The position numbers and the translations under genes were made by a program. From the NCBI GenBank assembly GCA_964367645.1, contig CAYIYN010000083.1:1-5861 (forward strand): 5,861 nt of DNA. Reading direction: 5' to 3'. The stretch is from RGIG4097 sp964367645 (GTDB lineage Bacteria > Bacillota > Clostridia > Christensenellales > CAG-917). The notes under the pieces are model-generated. The model saw only the letters and a program-made list of their open reading frames with translations. It was not told where the DNA came from and ran no database searches. Below are positions 1 through 5,842 of the stretch, piece by piece (positions within the stretch are counted from its first letter, which is position 1; each line of letters begins with the position of its first letter).

Positions 1-416
1 AAAGCAAGGGGCAAAGCATATACGAGGTTCTTGAAGAAATCTACAAAAAATACGGCTATTTTTCCGAGAAGTCAATCTCTCTAACTTTCGGCGGTATCGA
101 CGGAATGGATAAAATGGCGGCGATAATGAAAAAAATCAAAAATAACAGATTCGACGAGATTTTGGGACGCAAAGTTCTTGCGGCCGACGATTTAAGCGTC
201 GGTATCCGTCATCTTGCGGGTGGAGTTGACAAGCCTCTCACACTGCCAAAAACAAACGCCGTAAAGTTGAATTTGGAGCGCGGCGATTGGCTGTGCGTGC
301 GCCCAAGCGGCACGGAGCCGAAATTGAAAATCTATGCGGCAAGTTCGGATGCGGAAAAGACAGCCGCCGAAGAACGCGCCAATGCTTATCTTGAATTTAT
401 AAAATCTTTTACATAA
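1..416 (+). CDS. Phospho-sugar mutase (phosphoglucomutase/phosphomannomutase), C-terminal part
   Basis: This is the 3' part of a gene cut by the left window edge. The frame is open from base 3 to the TAA at 414-416, giving about 137 residues. The family interconverts hexose 1-phosphates and 6-phosphates in the cytoplasm, typically glucose 1-phosphate and glucose 6-phosphate, through a phosphoserine enzyme. The visible part includes the end of domain III (a segment like 'YEVLEEIYKKYGYFSE', then 'FGGIDGMDKM') and domain IV with the phosphate-binding loop RPSGTEPK at 300-323, the hallmark of the alpha-D-phosphohexomutase family. The pattern resembles the PgcA-type enzymes of Bacillota (about 570-580 residues), so roughly three quarters should lie upstream, including the catalytic serine and the metal site. 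An internal ATG at 105 is not the start, because the homologous sequence continues upstream. Substrate preference cannot be read from this fragment. The next gene follows after 43 bases on the same strand. Confidence 0.93.
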   Translation, partial: SKGQSIYEVLEEIYKKYGYFSEKSISLTFGGIDGMDKMAAIMKKIKNNRFDEILGRKVLAADDLSVGIRHLAGGVDKPLTLPKTNAVKLNLERGDWLCVRPSGTEPKLKIYAASSDAEKTAAEERANAYLEFIKSFT

Positions 417-459
417 ACCAACGGATACAATTTGTGTCAACGGTTCAAACGGAGGAAAC

Positions 460-1506
460 ATGCAAGAACAACACGAAGTACTGGAGCGTCAATCTCTGCT
501 TAACGAAAACGGCAATATAGCACAGCCGGGATACGCAAAAAAGATGATGTGGGACTATGAGCGTGCGGATATCAAAGCCAAACCCGCCCGCATCAAAGAA
601 TGGGATTACTATTTTATCTCCAACAAAGAGTTTGCGCTTTGCGTGACTATTGCCGATATGGGATACGTCGGTGCACTGTCGCTTTCAGTTGTGGACTACA
701 TCACTCCCGCGCAGTTCACAAACAGCTCGATTTTCTTTTTTCCGATGGGTAAACTTAAAATGCCCAAGACTTCGGAAAAAGGCGACTGCGAGTGGAAAAA
801 CGGCAAAGTTTGGATGAAATTTGAAAACGACGGAGTTGTCAGACGACTGAGAGGAGAGTACCCAAACGCCAACAAGAAAGGTTGCAATGTGAAATTTGAT
901 GTCACATTAACCGACGCACCTGAAGAGAGCATGGTCATTGCAACGCCCTTTGATATGGACAAATATTTTTATTTCAACCAAAAAATCAACTGTATGACCG
1001 CCGAAGGCACGCTTTGGCTAAACGACAAGGAGTGCAAATTTGACCGCTCCGATTCTCTCGCCACACTGGATTGGGGACGCGGCGTTTGGACATATGACAA
1101 CACTTGGTATTGGGGCAGTCTGCAAACGACTCTCGAAGACGGGAAAAAATTCGGGTGGAATTTCGGCTACGGTTTTGGAAACACTTCCGCGGCATCCGAA
1201 GATATGCTTTTTTATGACGGGAAATCCCACAAACTACCTTGCAGGGTGGAGTTTCAAATTTCCGGTGACAAAGAGGGAAAGCCGCGTTATATGGAAGATT
1301 GGAAGTTTGTAAGCGAGGATAAAAGAGTGGACTGCGTTTTCAAACCGATAATTGACCGCTACGAGCCGTTTGACCTTAAAGTGATGTGCATGATACCCCA
1401 TCAGGTATTCGGCAAAATCAGCGGCAAATGCGTATTAGACGACGGCACAGTAATCGAACTTAAAGACGAAATCGGATTTGCGGAAAAAGTCCACAACAAA
1501 TGGTAA
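460..1506 (+). CDS. DUF2804 family protein
   Basis: A complete 348-residue protein of the DUF2804 family, whose biochemical function is not established as far as I know. The recognisable signature is the aromatic block at residues 204-220 (D-W-G-R-G-V-W, then N-T-W-Y-W-G-S), followed by the G-x-G-F-G-N-T-S-A-A-S-E-x-M-L-F-Y-D-G block at about 236-254. Both are typical of the family. The N-terminal residues 'LLNENGNIAQPGYAKK' are also typical. The high Trp/Tyr/Phe content and alternating hydrophobic pattern fit a beta-rich fold; a relation to lipocalin-like or CrtC/AttH-like barrels is an inference. There is no signal peptide or membrane segment, so it should be cytoplasmic. The start is set by a GGAGG site at 451-455, four bases before the ATG. 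It lies 43 bases after the mutase and its stop codon overlaps the ribosome site of the next gene, so the three are probably cotranscribed. Confidence 0.9.
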   Translation: MQEQHEVLERQSLLNENGNIAQPGYAKKMMWDYERADIKAKPARIKEWDYYFISNKEFALCVTIADMGYVGALSLSVVDYITPAQFTNSSIFFFPMGKLKMPKTSEKGDCEWKNGKVWMKFENDGVVRRLRGEYPNANKKGCNVKFDVTLTDAPEESMVIATPFDMDKYFYFNQKINCMTAEGTLWLNDKECKFDRSDSLATLDWGRGVWTYDNTWYWGSLQTTLEDGKKFGWNFGYGFGNTSAASEDMLFYDGKSHKLPCRVEFQISGDKEGKPRYMEDWKFVSEDKRVDCVFKPIIDRYEPFDLKVMCMIPHQVFGKISGKCVLDDGTVIELKDEIGFAEKVHNKW

Positions 1507-1510
1507 GGAG
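1505..1510 (+). promoter_or_regulatory. Ribosome binding site AAGGAG that fixes the start of the HPr-like gene
   Basis: AAGGAG lies six bases before the ATG at 1517 and overlaps the TAA stop (1504-1506) of the DUF2804 gene. This spacing favours 1517 over the in-frame ATG at 1478, which lies inside the DUF2804 gene. The overlap suggests that the two genes are translated in a coupled way. Confidence 0.85.
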
Positions 1511-1516
1511 AAACGC

Positions 1517-1744
1517 ATGAAATCAGTGAACATAAATCTAAATTTGGCGGAAACTGTCAAAAAATTTGTGAATATAACCGCGCGTTACGATTATGAAATG
1601 GCATTGCACAGCGGCAAATACATTGTGGATGCAAAATCGATTTTAGGAATATTCAGCTTGGATTTAGGCAATCCGCTGGTACTTGAAGTTTTCTCCGACG
1701 ACTGCGACGACCTACTCAAAGAACTTGAACCCTTCTTTGCATAA
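1517..1744 (+). CDS. HPr-like protein lacking the phosphorylatable histidine
   Basis: A 75-residue protein that aligns over its length with HPr, the phosphocarrier of the sugar phosphotransferase system. A gap-free alignment (my own, by eye, offset of five residues against classical HPr numbering) matches A-R-Y-D to S-K-Y-D and 'DAKSILGIFSL' to the 'LKSIMGVMSL' loop around Ser46, which corresponds to Ser41 here. The active-site segment G-I-H-A-R-P is replaced by N-L-N-L-A-E-T: His15 becomes Leu10 and Arg17 becomes Glu12. The protein therefore cannot accept phosphate from Enzyme I in the usual way. It keeps the serine that HPr kinase modifies in Gram-positive bacteria, so a regulatory or binding role is possible but is inference. 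It is the last gene of the mutase-DUF2804 operon, with a 10-base gap. A terminator-like hairpin lies about 135 bases downstream. Automatic pipelines would probably label it 'HPr family phosphocarrier protein'. Confidence 0.82.
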   Translation: MKSVNINLNLAETVKKFVNITARYDYEMALHSGKYIVDAKSILGIFSLDLGNPLVLEVFSDDCDDLLKELEPFFA

Positions 1745-1797
1745 ATAAGAATTTATTATTCGCGGTGAATTGGCCGTAAGATATTAAAGAAAGCAAT

Positions 1798-1853
1798 CAA
1801 ACGTTAATTGCAGTTGAGAAAGAGGCAAACGTTAATTGCAGTTGAGAAAGAGG
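1798..1853. repeat. Perfect 28-bp tandem duplication
   Basis: Two identical adjacent copies, 1798-1825 and 1826-1853, each beginning CAAACGTTAATTGCAGTTGA and ending GAAAGAGG. The period of 28 is not a multiple of three and no reading frame crosses it, so it is non-coding. It lies between the HPr-like stop and the shared terminator. The absence of any difference between copies suggests a recent duplication. Confidence 0.95.
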
Positions 1854-1876
1854 ATAAAACGCTAAACAACCAAAGG

Positions 1877-1906
1877 AAAAAACGGCACGATTTTCGGTGC
1901 CGTTTT
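1877..1906. terminator. Probable bidirectional intrinsic terminator
   Basis: The inverted repeat AAAACGGCAC (1879-1888) and GTGCCGTTTT (1897-1906) encloses an 8-base loop; the GC-rich core is six base pairs. On the + strand the core is followed by TTTTAATT, and on the - strand by a run of six T (complement of 1877-1882). It sits between convergent genes, so it can end both the rightward operon (stop at 1744) and the leftward DUF885 gene (stop at 1999). The T-run is better on the - strand. Confidence 0.8.
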
Positions 1907-1998
1907 AATTATCACGGTTTTTTTGAGTTTTTGTTTTATAGAAACATGGGTGCAGTTGCTTTTTAGTATCGAAATGATTTTTCTTTATCTATAATCTT

Positions 1999-3792
1999 TT
2001 ACAGATATTTAGCCACCAATTCAAAATTTGTGCTGCCTATGTTTAAAATTGCCGTGTGGAATGCCAGGTCATCGCCGGCGTAGGACTGCCGCAGTTGATT
2101 CATTTTGTAATTGCCGTAAGCATAGGACGCGTACGTCGCGGGATTTTCAACAACATAACGATATACGTTTGCGATTCCCGCTTCGCCAAAACCGTAAGGA
2201 GTGTACTTTGCCGTCAGTGCCTCCGGGGTATAGCCGTAGTAGTTGACGTCGATATCCATAAGCGTGATTACGATTTGAGTAATTTGGTCATTAAGCATAA
2301 TCAAATCGTAGAGAAGTCTGTCAGTTTCGGTTTCGCCGTAATAGCGTGAAACATAATACTGTGCGTAAGTCGCCCAACCTTCTGTGTAGCCTAAATAAGT
2401 TATCATAGAGCGGAGCATATGAGCGCCGGTCGTTTTGTAATAGGCGTGTTGCAGCATATGGCCGGGTATTCCTTCGTGAGCGATAAGGTCAAACCCTAAA
2501 TATCCTGTCGCATTTGCGCTATTGACATAGATTGTTTCTTCTGCCGACGCACTGTCGATTGCGGATTTGAAATAACTTGCAGGGTTATAATAATTGCTCA
2601 TAGCAGGGGGCACTTCTTTGAAAGTGGCGTCCGGAACGGAAGACGGGAGCGCCGGAAAATTTTGAGTGTAAGAGGCTTTTAGGGTGGAGTAAACCCCTTG
2701 AAGTGCCGCGGCGGATAAATCCGCGTTGCTTTCCAAATTGATTAAGCCAGCCTCAATGTCATCATCAGTCATTCCCATCTCATTTAACGCATTCATTTTC
2801 AATCTTGCGTTTGAAACAGTTGAGTTGTATGCCGATGTTAGATTTTGATATGCGGTATTCACACTGTCGCTACTTGACGTGCTGTCCAAAAACAGCAACT
2901 CATAATAAGATTTGCCCTCCTCGCCGTATGCGCTTAGACCCAATCCGTTGTTGTTTGCATTCCCGATAAATGACATGACGGATTGACTGAGCGCGGTGTA
3001 TGCGGGAATCAATTTGTTGTTTATGGCAGAAGTGCAACGCGCGACGTAAGCCGATTTTTGTGATTCATTTAAAAAGGTGCAAGCATCTATTTTGTCATTG
3101 AAAAGAGTAAGGAGAAAATGCTCGCCGTCGGTTGAAGCGGCGTCAGCCATTGCCAGGCATTGTTCGGCGATTGCCTCATATACAAAGTCGGCTCTGCCAT
3201 AACCTGCGTCAATACGGATTTGTTCATATTGGGCATACTTGGGAAATGCTTCATAAGTTTGTTCCACAAGCCCCAGCCAGTTGTTTATATCGTGTTCGTC
3301 ATAAAAAGCGTACTTGTCCAAATAAATCGGCAATACGGCGTTCCAACCGCTGTTTGAGCCAAGATAATTATCTTGAAAATAGTAATAATCGGCATAATTT
3401 GAATAGGTGTAGAAATAGTCCATCACCGTGTCGTAATCCAGTTTTTGCGAAGGAGTCAAAGAAGAATAATTTACCTTTAACAGCGCGCCGCAAATTTCTT
3501 GTACGGATTTGATGCCGTTTTCATAATCTGTCTTGTTTAGATTTGGCACGGGCAAAGAAGCCGACTCATTCTCCAACCCGAGTTTTGAAGGATTTGAGAT
3601 GAGAATGTTTACAGACATCGCATCGCCGTTCAACATAGAGGCGGCAAGTTCGTCCATAATCATATATAGCATTTCGCTTCCGCCGGTGAGGCAGGAGGAC
3701 AAACAGCTGGACAATGAAAGCACCAATATGACGGCAATTGTCAAAAGGGCGGTTGTTTTTAATACGCGTTTTTTCTTCATTGCGATTTTCAT
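1999..3792 (-). CDS. DUF885 family zinc-peptidase-like lipoprotein
   Basis: A 597-residue protein with a lipoprotein signal peptide and a DUF885 domain (peptidase MA-like clan). The metal-binding motif HEGIPGH is visible: His439, Glu440 and His445 fit two zinc ligands and the catalytic glutamate, and Glu471 in 'YTEGWATYAQ' is the likely third ligand. The N-terminus has a basic stretch (K6-K7-K8-R9), a hydrophobic core (residues 13-27) and two successive lipoboxes, L-S-S-C at 27-30 and at 31-34. The mature protein should be anchored to the outer face of the cell membrane. Length is normal for the family and no catalytic residue is missing. Substrates are unknown; a peptidase role is inferred from the motif. 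I chose the ATG at 3792 because AAGGTG (complement of 3805-3810) lies 12 bases upstream; a second in-frame ATG at 3780 has no ribosome site at a workable distance. It is transcribed alone, convergent with the HPr operon and divergent from the 240-residue gene. Confidence 0.92.
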   Translation of the reverse strand: MKIAMKKKRVLKTTALLTIAVILVLSLSSCLSSCLTGGSEMLYMIMDELAASMLNGDAMSVNILISNPSKLGLENESASLPVPNLNKTDYENGIKSVQEICGALLKVNYSSLTPSQKLDYDTVMDYFYTYSNYADYYYFQDNYLGSNSGWNAVLPIYLDKYAFYDEHDINNWLGLVEQTYEAFPKYAQYEQIRIDAGYGRADFVYEAIAEQCLAMADAASTDGEHFLLTLFNDKIDACTFLNESQKSAYVARCTSAINNKLIPAYTALSQSVMSFIGNANNNGLGLSAYGEEGKSYYELLFLDSTSSSDSVNTAYQNLTSAYNSTVSNARLKMNALNEMGMTDDDIEAGLINLESNADLSAAALQGVYSTLKASYTQNFPALPSSVPDATFKEVPPAMSNYYNPASYFKSAIDSASAEETIYVNSANATGYLGFDLIAHEGIPGHMLQHAYYKTTGAHMLRSMITYLGYTEGWATYAQYYVSRYYGETETDRLLYDLIMLNDQITQIVITLMDIDVNYYGYTPEALTAKYTPYGFGEAGIANVYRYVVENPATYASYAYGNYKMNQLRQSYAGDDLAFHTAILNIGSTNFELVAKYL

Positions 3793-3800
3793 ATTAATAG

Positions 3801-3860
3801 TTTACACCTTAATTTGGGATAATACAAACTAAAAGATTTTTTGCTTTTTAAGGTGGTAAA
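3801..3860. repeat. Imperfect inverted repeat in the divergent promoter region
   Basis: TTTACACCTTAA (3801-3812) is mirrored by TTAAGGTGGTAAA (3848-3860): eight perfect pairs, one bulged G, then four more pairs, separated by 35 bases. The left arm contains, on the - strand, the AAGGTG ribosome site of the DUF885 gene. The arms also flank the candidate -10 box for that gene. It could be a pair of half-sites for a regulator or, if transcription starts upstream of 3860, an RNA hairpin that hides the ribosome site. The symmetry is directly visible; the function is inference. Confidence 0.6.
3819..3824 (-). promoter_or_regulatory. Candidate -10 box for the DUF885 gene
   Basis: On the - strand this reads TATTAT, 26 bases before the ATG at 3792, which would give a short leader with AAGGTG near its 5' end. 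No convincing -35 box is found 16-18 bases upstream (the sequence there is close to AAAGCA), so this is a weak call. Confidence 0.3.
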
Positions 3861-3881
3861 GATTTGCTTCTTTTTACAATA

Positions 3882-3910
3882 TTGATTTGCGCGCCTTGGT
3901 ATGCTATAAT
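3882..3910 (+). promoter_or_regulatory. Sigma-A type promoter with extended -10 for the 3929-5681 genes
   Basis: TTGATT (3882-3887), a 17-base spacer, and TATAAT (3905-3910), with the extended -10 TG at 3902-3903. The -10 and the spacing match consensus exactly. Transcription should begin near 3916-3918, leaving a leader of only about 12 bases before the ATG at 3929. It also shows that a start codon at 3887 for this gene is wrong, because that codon lies inside the promoter. Confidence 0.88.
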
Positions 3911-3916
3911 GCAAAA

Positions 3917-3922
3917 AAGGAG
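3917..3922 (+). promoter_or_regulatory. Ribosome binding site AAGGAG that fixes the start at 3929
   Basis: AAGGAG lies six bases before the ATG at 3929. Given the promoter just upstream, it must lie at or very near the 5' end of the messenger RNA, so the leader is almost nothing but the ribosome site. Confidence 0.85.
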
Positions 3923-3928
3923 TTTACT

Positions 3929-4651
3929 ATGGATTATAAGGGCGAAGGGATTGCCGCACTTGTCAACATTCTCGACGATATGCAATGCACAAATCTCATT
4001 ATGGCAGACAAAAAACTGAGGGAAGTCTTGAAATGTCTTGCCTATTACGACGAGTTCCGCGCGGTACTTAGTTTCGTCAACAAAGGCTTTGATTATTCAC
4101 AAGAAAAACGCAAAGCATTGCAACGCGTGGGCGAAAGAAGTGTTTTAAGACTGCCCAAATCCGATGTGACTTTGGTTGCTTTGATATCGAATATGCTTGT
4201 CGAATTTGACGAAGGAAGCATGGATATTATCTCCTTTGCCGGCACATATTTCCCTGCCTCCACAAGACAAGAAAGTTACGATTTGTTTATAAGCGGTTTT
4301 ATAGAGCCGTTCAAACTTGCGCTTGTCCGCCTTGTTATTAACGGCGTAAAAGAAGAGATTCCGCAAACGGAAAGAAATGTGGAATTTGCATCAGGCGGAC
4401 TTGCAGACCAAACGCAATACCTGCTTGTGGCTTTTGTAAAATCCATCGACGAATCGCATATTGATACGACGTTGAGAGAAGACTTGCTTGTTATGGTGGA
4501 AGGTCTTGCCGCCGCTCTGGACAGCCGTGACACTCTTATGATAAAAGCCGTGTGGCTGGGCATTAAAAAAACTCTTGCCGCTCTTAAAATGTGTCCGCGG
4601 GAGATAGAAAAGACGGACGAACTGCTAAAGCTCTATTTGGTCGTCAAGTAA
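3929..4651 (+). CDS. Unrecognised 240-residue alpha-helical protein
   Basis: I do not recognise this family. The protein has 240 residues counted from the ATG at 3929, the start with AAGGAG at six bases and a consensus promoter directly upstream. No signal peptide, membrane segment, cysteine cluster or nucleotide-binding motif is visible, so it should be a soluble cytoplasmic protein. The hydrophobic periodicity suggests an almost wholly helical fold. The middle part, about residues 76-140, looks most structured: 'LRLPKSDVTLVALISNML', then an acidic turn F-D-E-G-S, then 'AGTYFP' and 'FISGFIEPFKLAL'. A glycine-rich linker at about 163-167 (F-A-S-G-G) separates it from a C-terminal helical part ending in 'DELLKLYLVVK'. 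Codon use and base composition resemble the neighbours. The next gene follows after 55 bases without a terminator, so cotranscription with the glycosidase-like gene is likely, but this alone gives no function. Confidence 0.8.
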   Translation: MDYKGEGIAALVNILDDMQCTNLIMADKKLREVLKCLAYYDEFRAVLSFVNKGFDYSQEKRKALQRVGERSVLRLPKSDVTLVALISNMLVEFDEGSMDIISFAGTYFPASTRQESYDLFISGFIEPFKLALVRLVINGVKEEIPQTERNVEFASGGLADQTQYLLVAFVKSIDESHIDTTLREDLLVMVEGLAAALDSRDTLMIKAVWLGIKKTLAALKMCPREIEKTDELLKLYLVVK

Positions 4652-4706
4652 ACAATTCATATCAACGCAGTCATTCATTTTGCGATAAATTTAAAAGGCA
4701 ATCTAT

Positions 4707-5681
4707 ATGCTGGATTTGACGTTTGAACAACTCAATAGTGCAAATTTTCAAATGTACAGCGGCAATCCCACCGTGCATAGGTTCGGTATGTCACCTGTTG
4801 TAGCGGACCCAAGCGTACTATCACCCCGCGAATCCCACGACGGCAAGTGGCATATGTTTTGTCACACGCTCTTTGGCGTTTATCGCTTTGACAGCGACAA
4901 CGGTATAAAATGGAAAAAAATCTGCAAGGTGTTAAACCGCGCCATGCGGCCAAACGTCAGTTATATCGGCGGTGTTTATTATCTTTATTATGAAAGATTG
5001 CAGACGCTGCCAAAAAAAGCGTTGTCTTTTGTGGGAGGCAAGTGGGAGTCCGAAATTTTTGTTGTCACTGGTACGGATTTGATAAATTGGACGGAACCCA
5101 AAGAGGTTGTTGCCGCAAAATGTGAGTATATGAACTATAAGAGCGGTCACTCGATTTCAAACCCCTTTTTGGTTCAAATTGACAACGTGAACAGGTTGTA
5201 TTTTTCGGCAGGTTTGACTTATATAAACGACTGCAAATTTTCTGAACCGACTTTTATCTCGTGCGCGGAAAGCAAGTCGTTAACGGACGGTTTTTTGCCC
5301 TACGAACAACCTATTTTGAAACCCGATAAAAACAGCCCATATCTGAATTTGTGCTGCGGATGTATCAAAGTATATCGTCTTAAAGATTGTTTTATCGGCT
5401 TACAAAACGGAATTTTTGAAGGCAAGGACGGAAAATCGCACAGCGCAATAATGCTCTTAAAATCCAATGACGGCTTAAATTTTGAGCTTGTGAAACCGCT
5501 TGTGGAGCCAAGCGTACAGCCTGAATGCGGCAAATACAAAAACTGGATGTCGCAGTTTGTGTACGCGTGCTGCCTGAACTATCATAATGGGAAATTATTC
5601 CTTTATTTCAACGCTCGCGACACAGCAAACGCATTTTTAGGCCGCGAACATATAGGCATGACGATTGCCGATATTAAATAA
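4707..5681 (+). CDS. Probable GH43-like five-bladed beta-propeller glycosidase
   Basis: A 324-residue protein with the repeated blade pattern of the GH43/GH32/GH62/GH68 superfamily, enzymes that cleave arabinose-, xylose- or fructose-containing glycans. Visible elements in order: 'VVADPSVL' with Asp34 as candidate catalytic base, then D-G-K-W-H-M-F-C-H (45-53); 'RPNVSYIGGVYYLYYE' (81-96); T-D-L-I-N-W-T-E-P (123-131), a common GH43 blade turn; 'SISNPFLV' and 'LYFSAG' (149-169); 'SNDGLNFELVKPLVEP'; and G-K-L-F-L-Y-F-N-A-R-D near the C-terminus. Glu96 or Glu116 could be the acid, but I cannot decide. There is no signal peptide, so it probably acts inside the cell on imported oligosaccharides. 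Length fits a single catalytic domain. The ATG at 4707 has AAAAGG (4693-4698) eight bases upstream. It could instead be a GH130-like phosphorylase or a non-catalytic relative. The fold call is fairly firm and the substrate is unknown. Confidence 0.68.
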   Translation: MLDLTFEQLNSANFQMYSGNPTVHRFGMSPVVADPSVLSPRESHDGKWHMFCHTLFGVYRFDSDNGIKWKKICKVLNRAMRPNVSYIGGVYYLYYERLQTLPKKALSFVGGKWESEIFVVTGTDLINWTEPKEVVAAKCEYMNYKSGHSISNPFLVQIDNVNRLYFSAGLTYINDCKFSEPTFISCAESKSLTDGFLPYEQPILKPDKNSPYLNLCCGCIKVYRLKDCFIGLQNGIFEGKDGKSHSAIMLLKSNDGLNFELVKPLVEPSVQPECGKYKNWMSQFVYACCLNYHNGKLFLYFNARDTANAFLGREHIGMTIADIK

Positions 5682-5724
5682 AGAGAAATAACGGTTAGTA
5701 AAAACAATCCAAAGGCGATACTTC

Positions 5725-5744
5725 GCAGACAGTGTCTGCACTGT
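5725..5744. repeat. Two overlapping, mutually exclusive inverted repeats
   Basis: GCAGACA-G-TGTCTGC (5725-5739) is a 15-base palindrome with a single central base. ACAGTG-TCTG-CACTGT (5729-5744) is a 6-bp stem with a 4-base loop. They share bases 5729-5739, so only one can form at a time. There is no T-run downstream, so this is not an intrinsic terminator for the gene ending at 5681. A protein-binding operator or part of a structured element is possible. Confidence 0.65.
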
Positions 5745-5784
5745 ATGACAAAACTGGAAAAACTTTCAAAGCGAGAGTGAATCA

Positions 5785-5842
5785 GCACTCACTCATTACG
5801 AAGTTACGAACACGAGCCGCAGGGCGGCGAGAAAGTGAGTGC
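5785..5842. repeat. Nested inverted repeats in a GC-rich terminal segment
   Basis: GCACTCACT (5785-5793) pairs perfectly with AGTGAGTGC (5834-5842). Inside its loop are a direct repeat TTACGAA (5796-5802 and 5804-5810) and a small hairpin GCCGC-AGG-GCGGC (5816-5828). Bases 5811-5850 contain 28 G or C out of 40, far above the neighbouring DNA. No gene with a start and ribosome site is seen here. The segment may be the edge of a dispersed repeat or structured RNA that continues beyond the window. Confidence 0.6.

Noticed and set aside
391..430. Possible promoter (TTGAAT, TACAAT) between the mutase and the DUF2804 gene
   Set aside because: The boxes are 28 bases apart, and the closer TTTACA leaves only 11 bases; neither spacing works.
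1478..1516. In-frame ATG at 1478 as start of the HPr-like gene
   Set aside because: It would overlap the DUF2804 gene by 29 bases, lacks a ribosome site and adds residues not found in HPr; the ATG at 1517 has AAGGAG and gives normal length.
1798..1853. CRISPR array from the 28-bp repeats
   Set aside because: The two copies are directly adjacent with no spacers, and no cas gene is present.
3132..3512. 126-codon open frame on the + strand inside the DUF885 gene
   Set aside because: It is antisense to a well-supported coding sequence, with no ribosome site and an implausible low-order composition rich in Arg, Pro and Cys.
3887..3928. Upstream in-frame alternative start (TTG at 3887) that would lengthen the 240-residue protein by 14 residues
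   Set aside because: It lies inside the promoter (TTGATT to TATAAT) and has no ribosome site, whereas the ATG at 3929 has AAGGAG at six bases.
5725..5744. Intrinsic terminator for the glycosidase-like gene
   Set aside because: No T-run follows the stem; termination may occur beyond the window or by another mechanism.
5745..5780. Small open frame of 11 codons after the glycosidase gene
   Set aside because: No ribosome site, overlapping the repeat region, and too short to judge.
5603..5788. 61-codon open frame on the - strand
   Set aside because: It lies mostly antisense to the end of the glycosidase-like gene, starts at GTG without a ribosome site and shows no family features.
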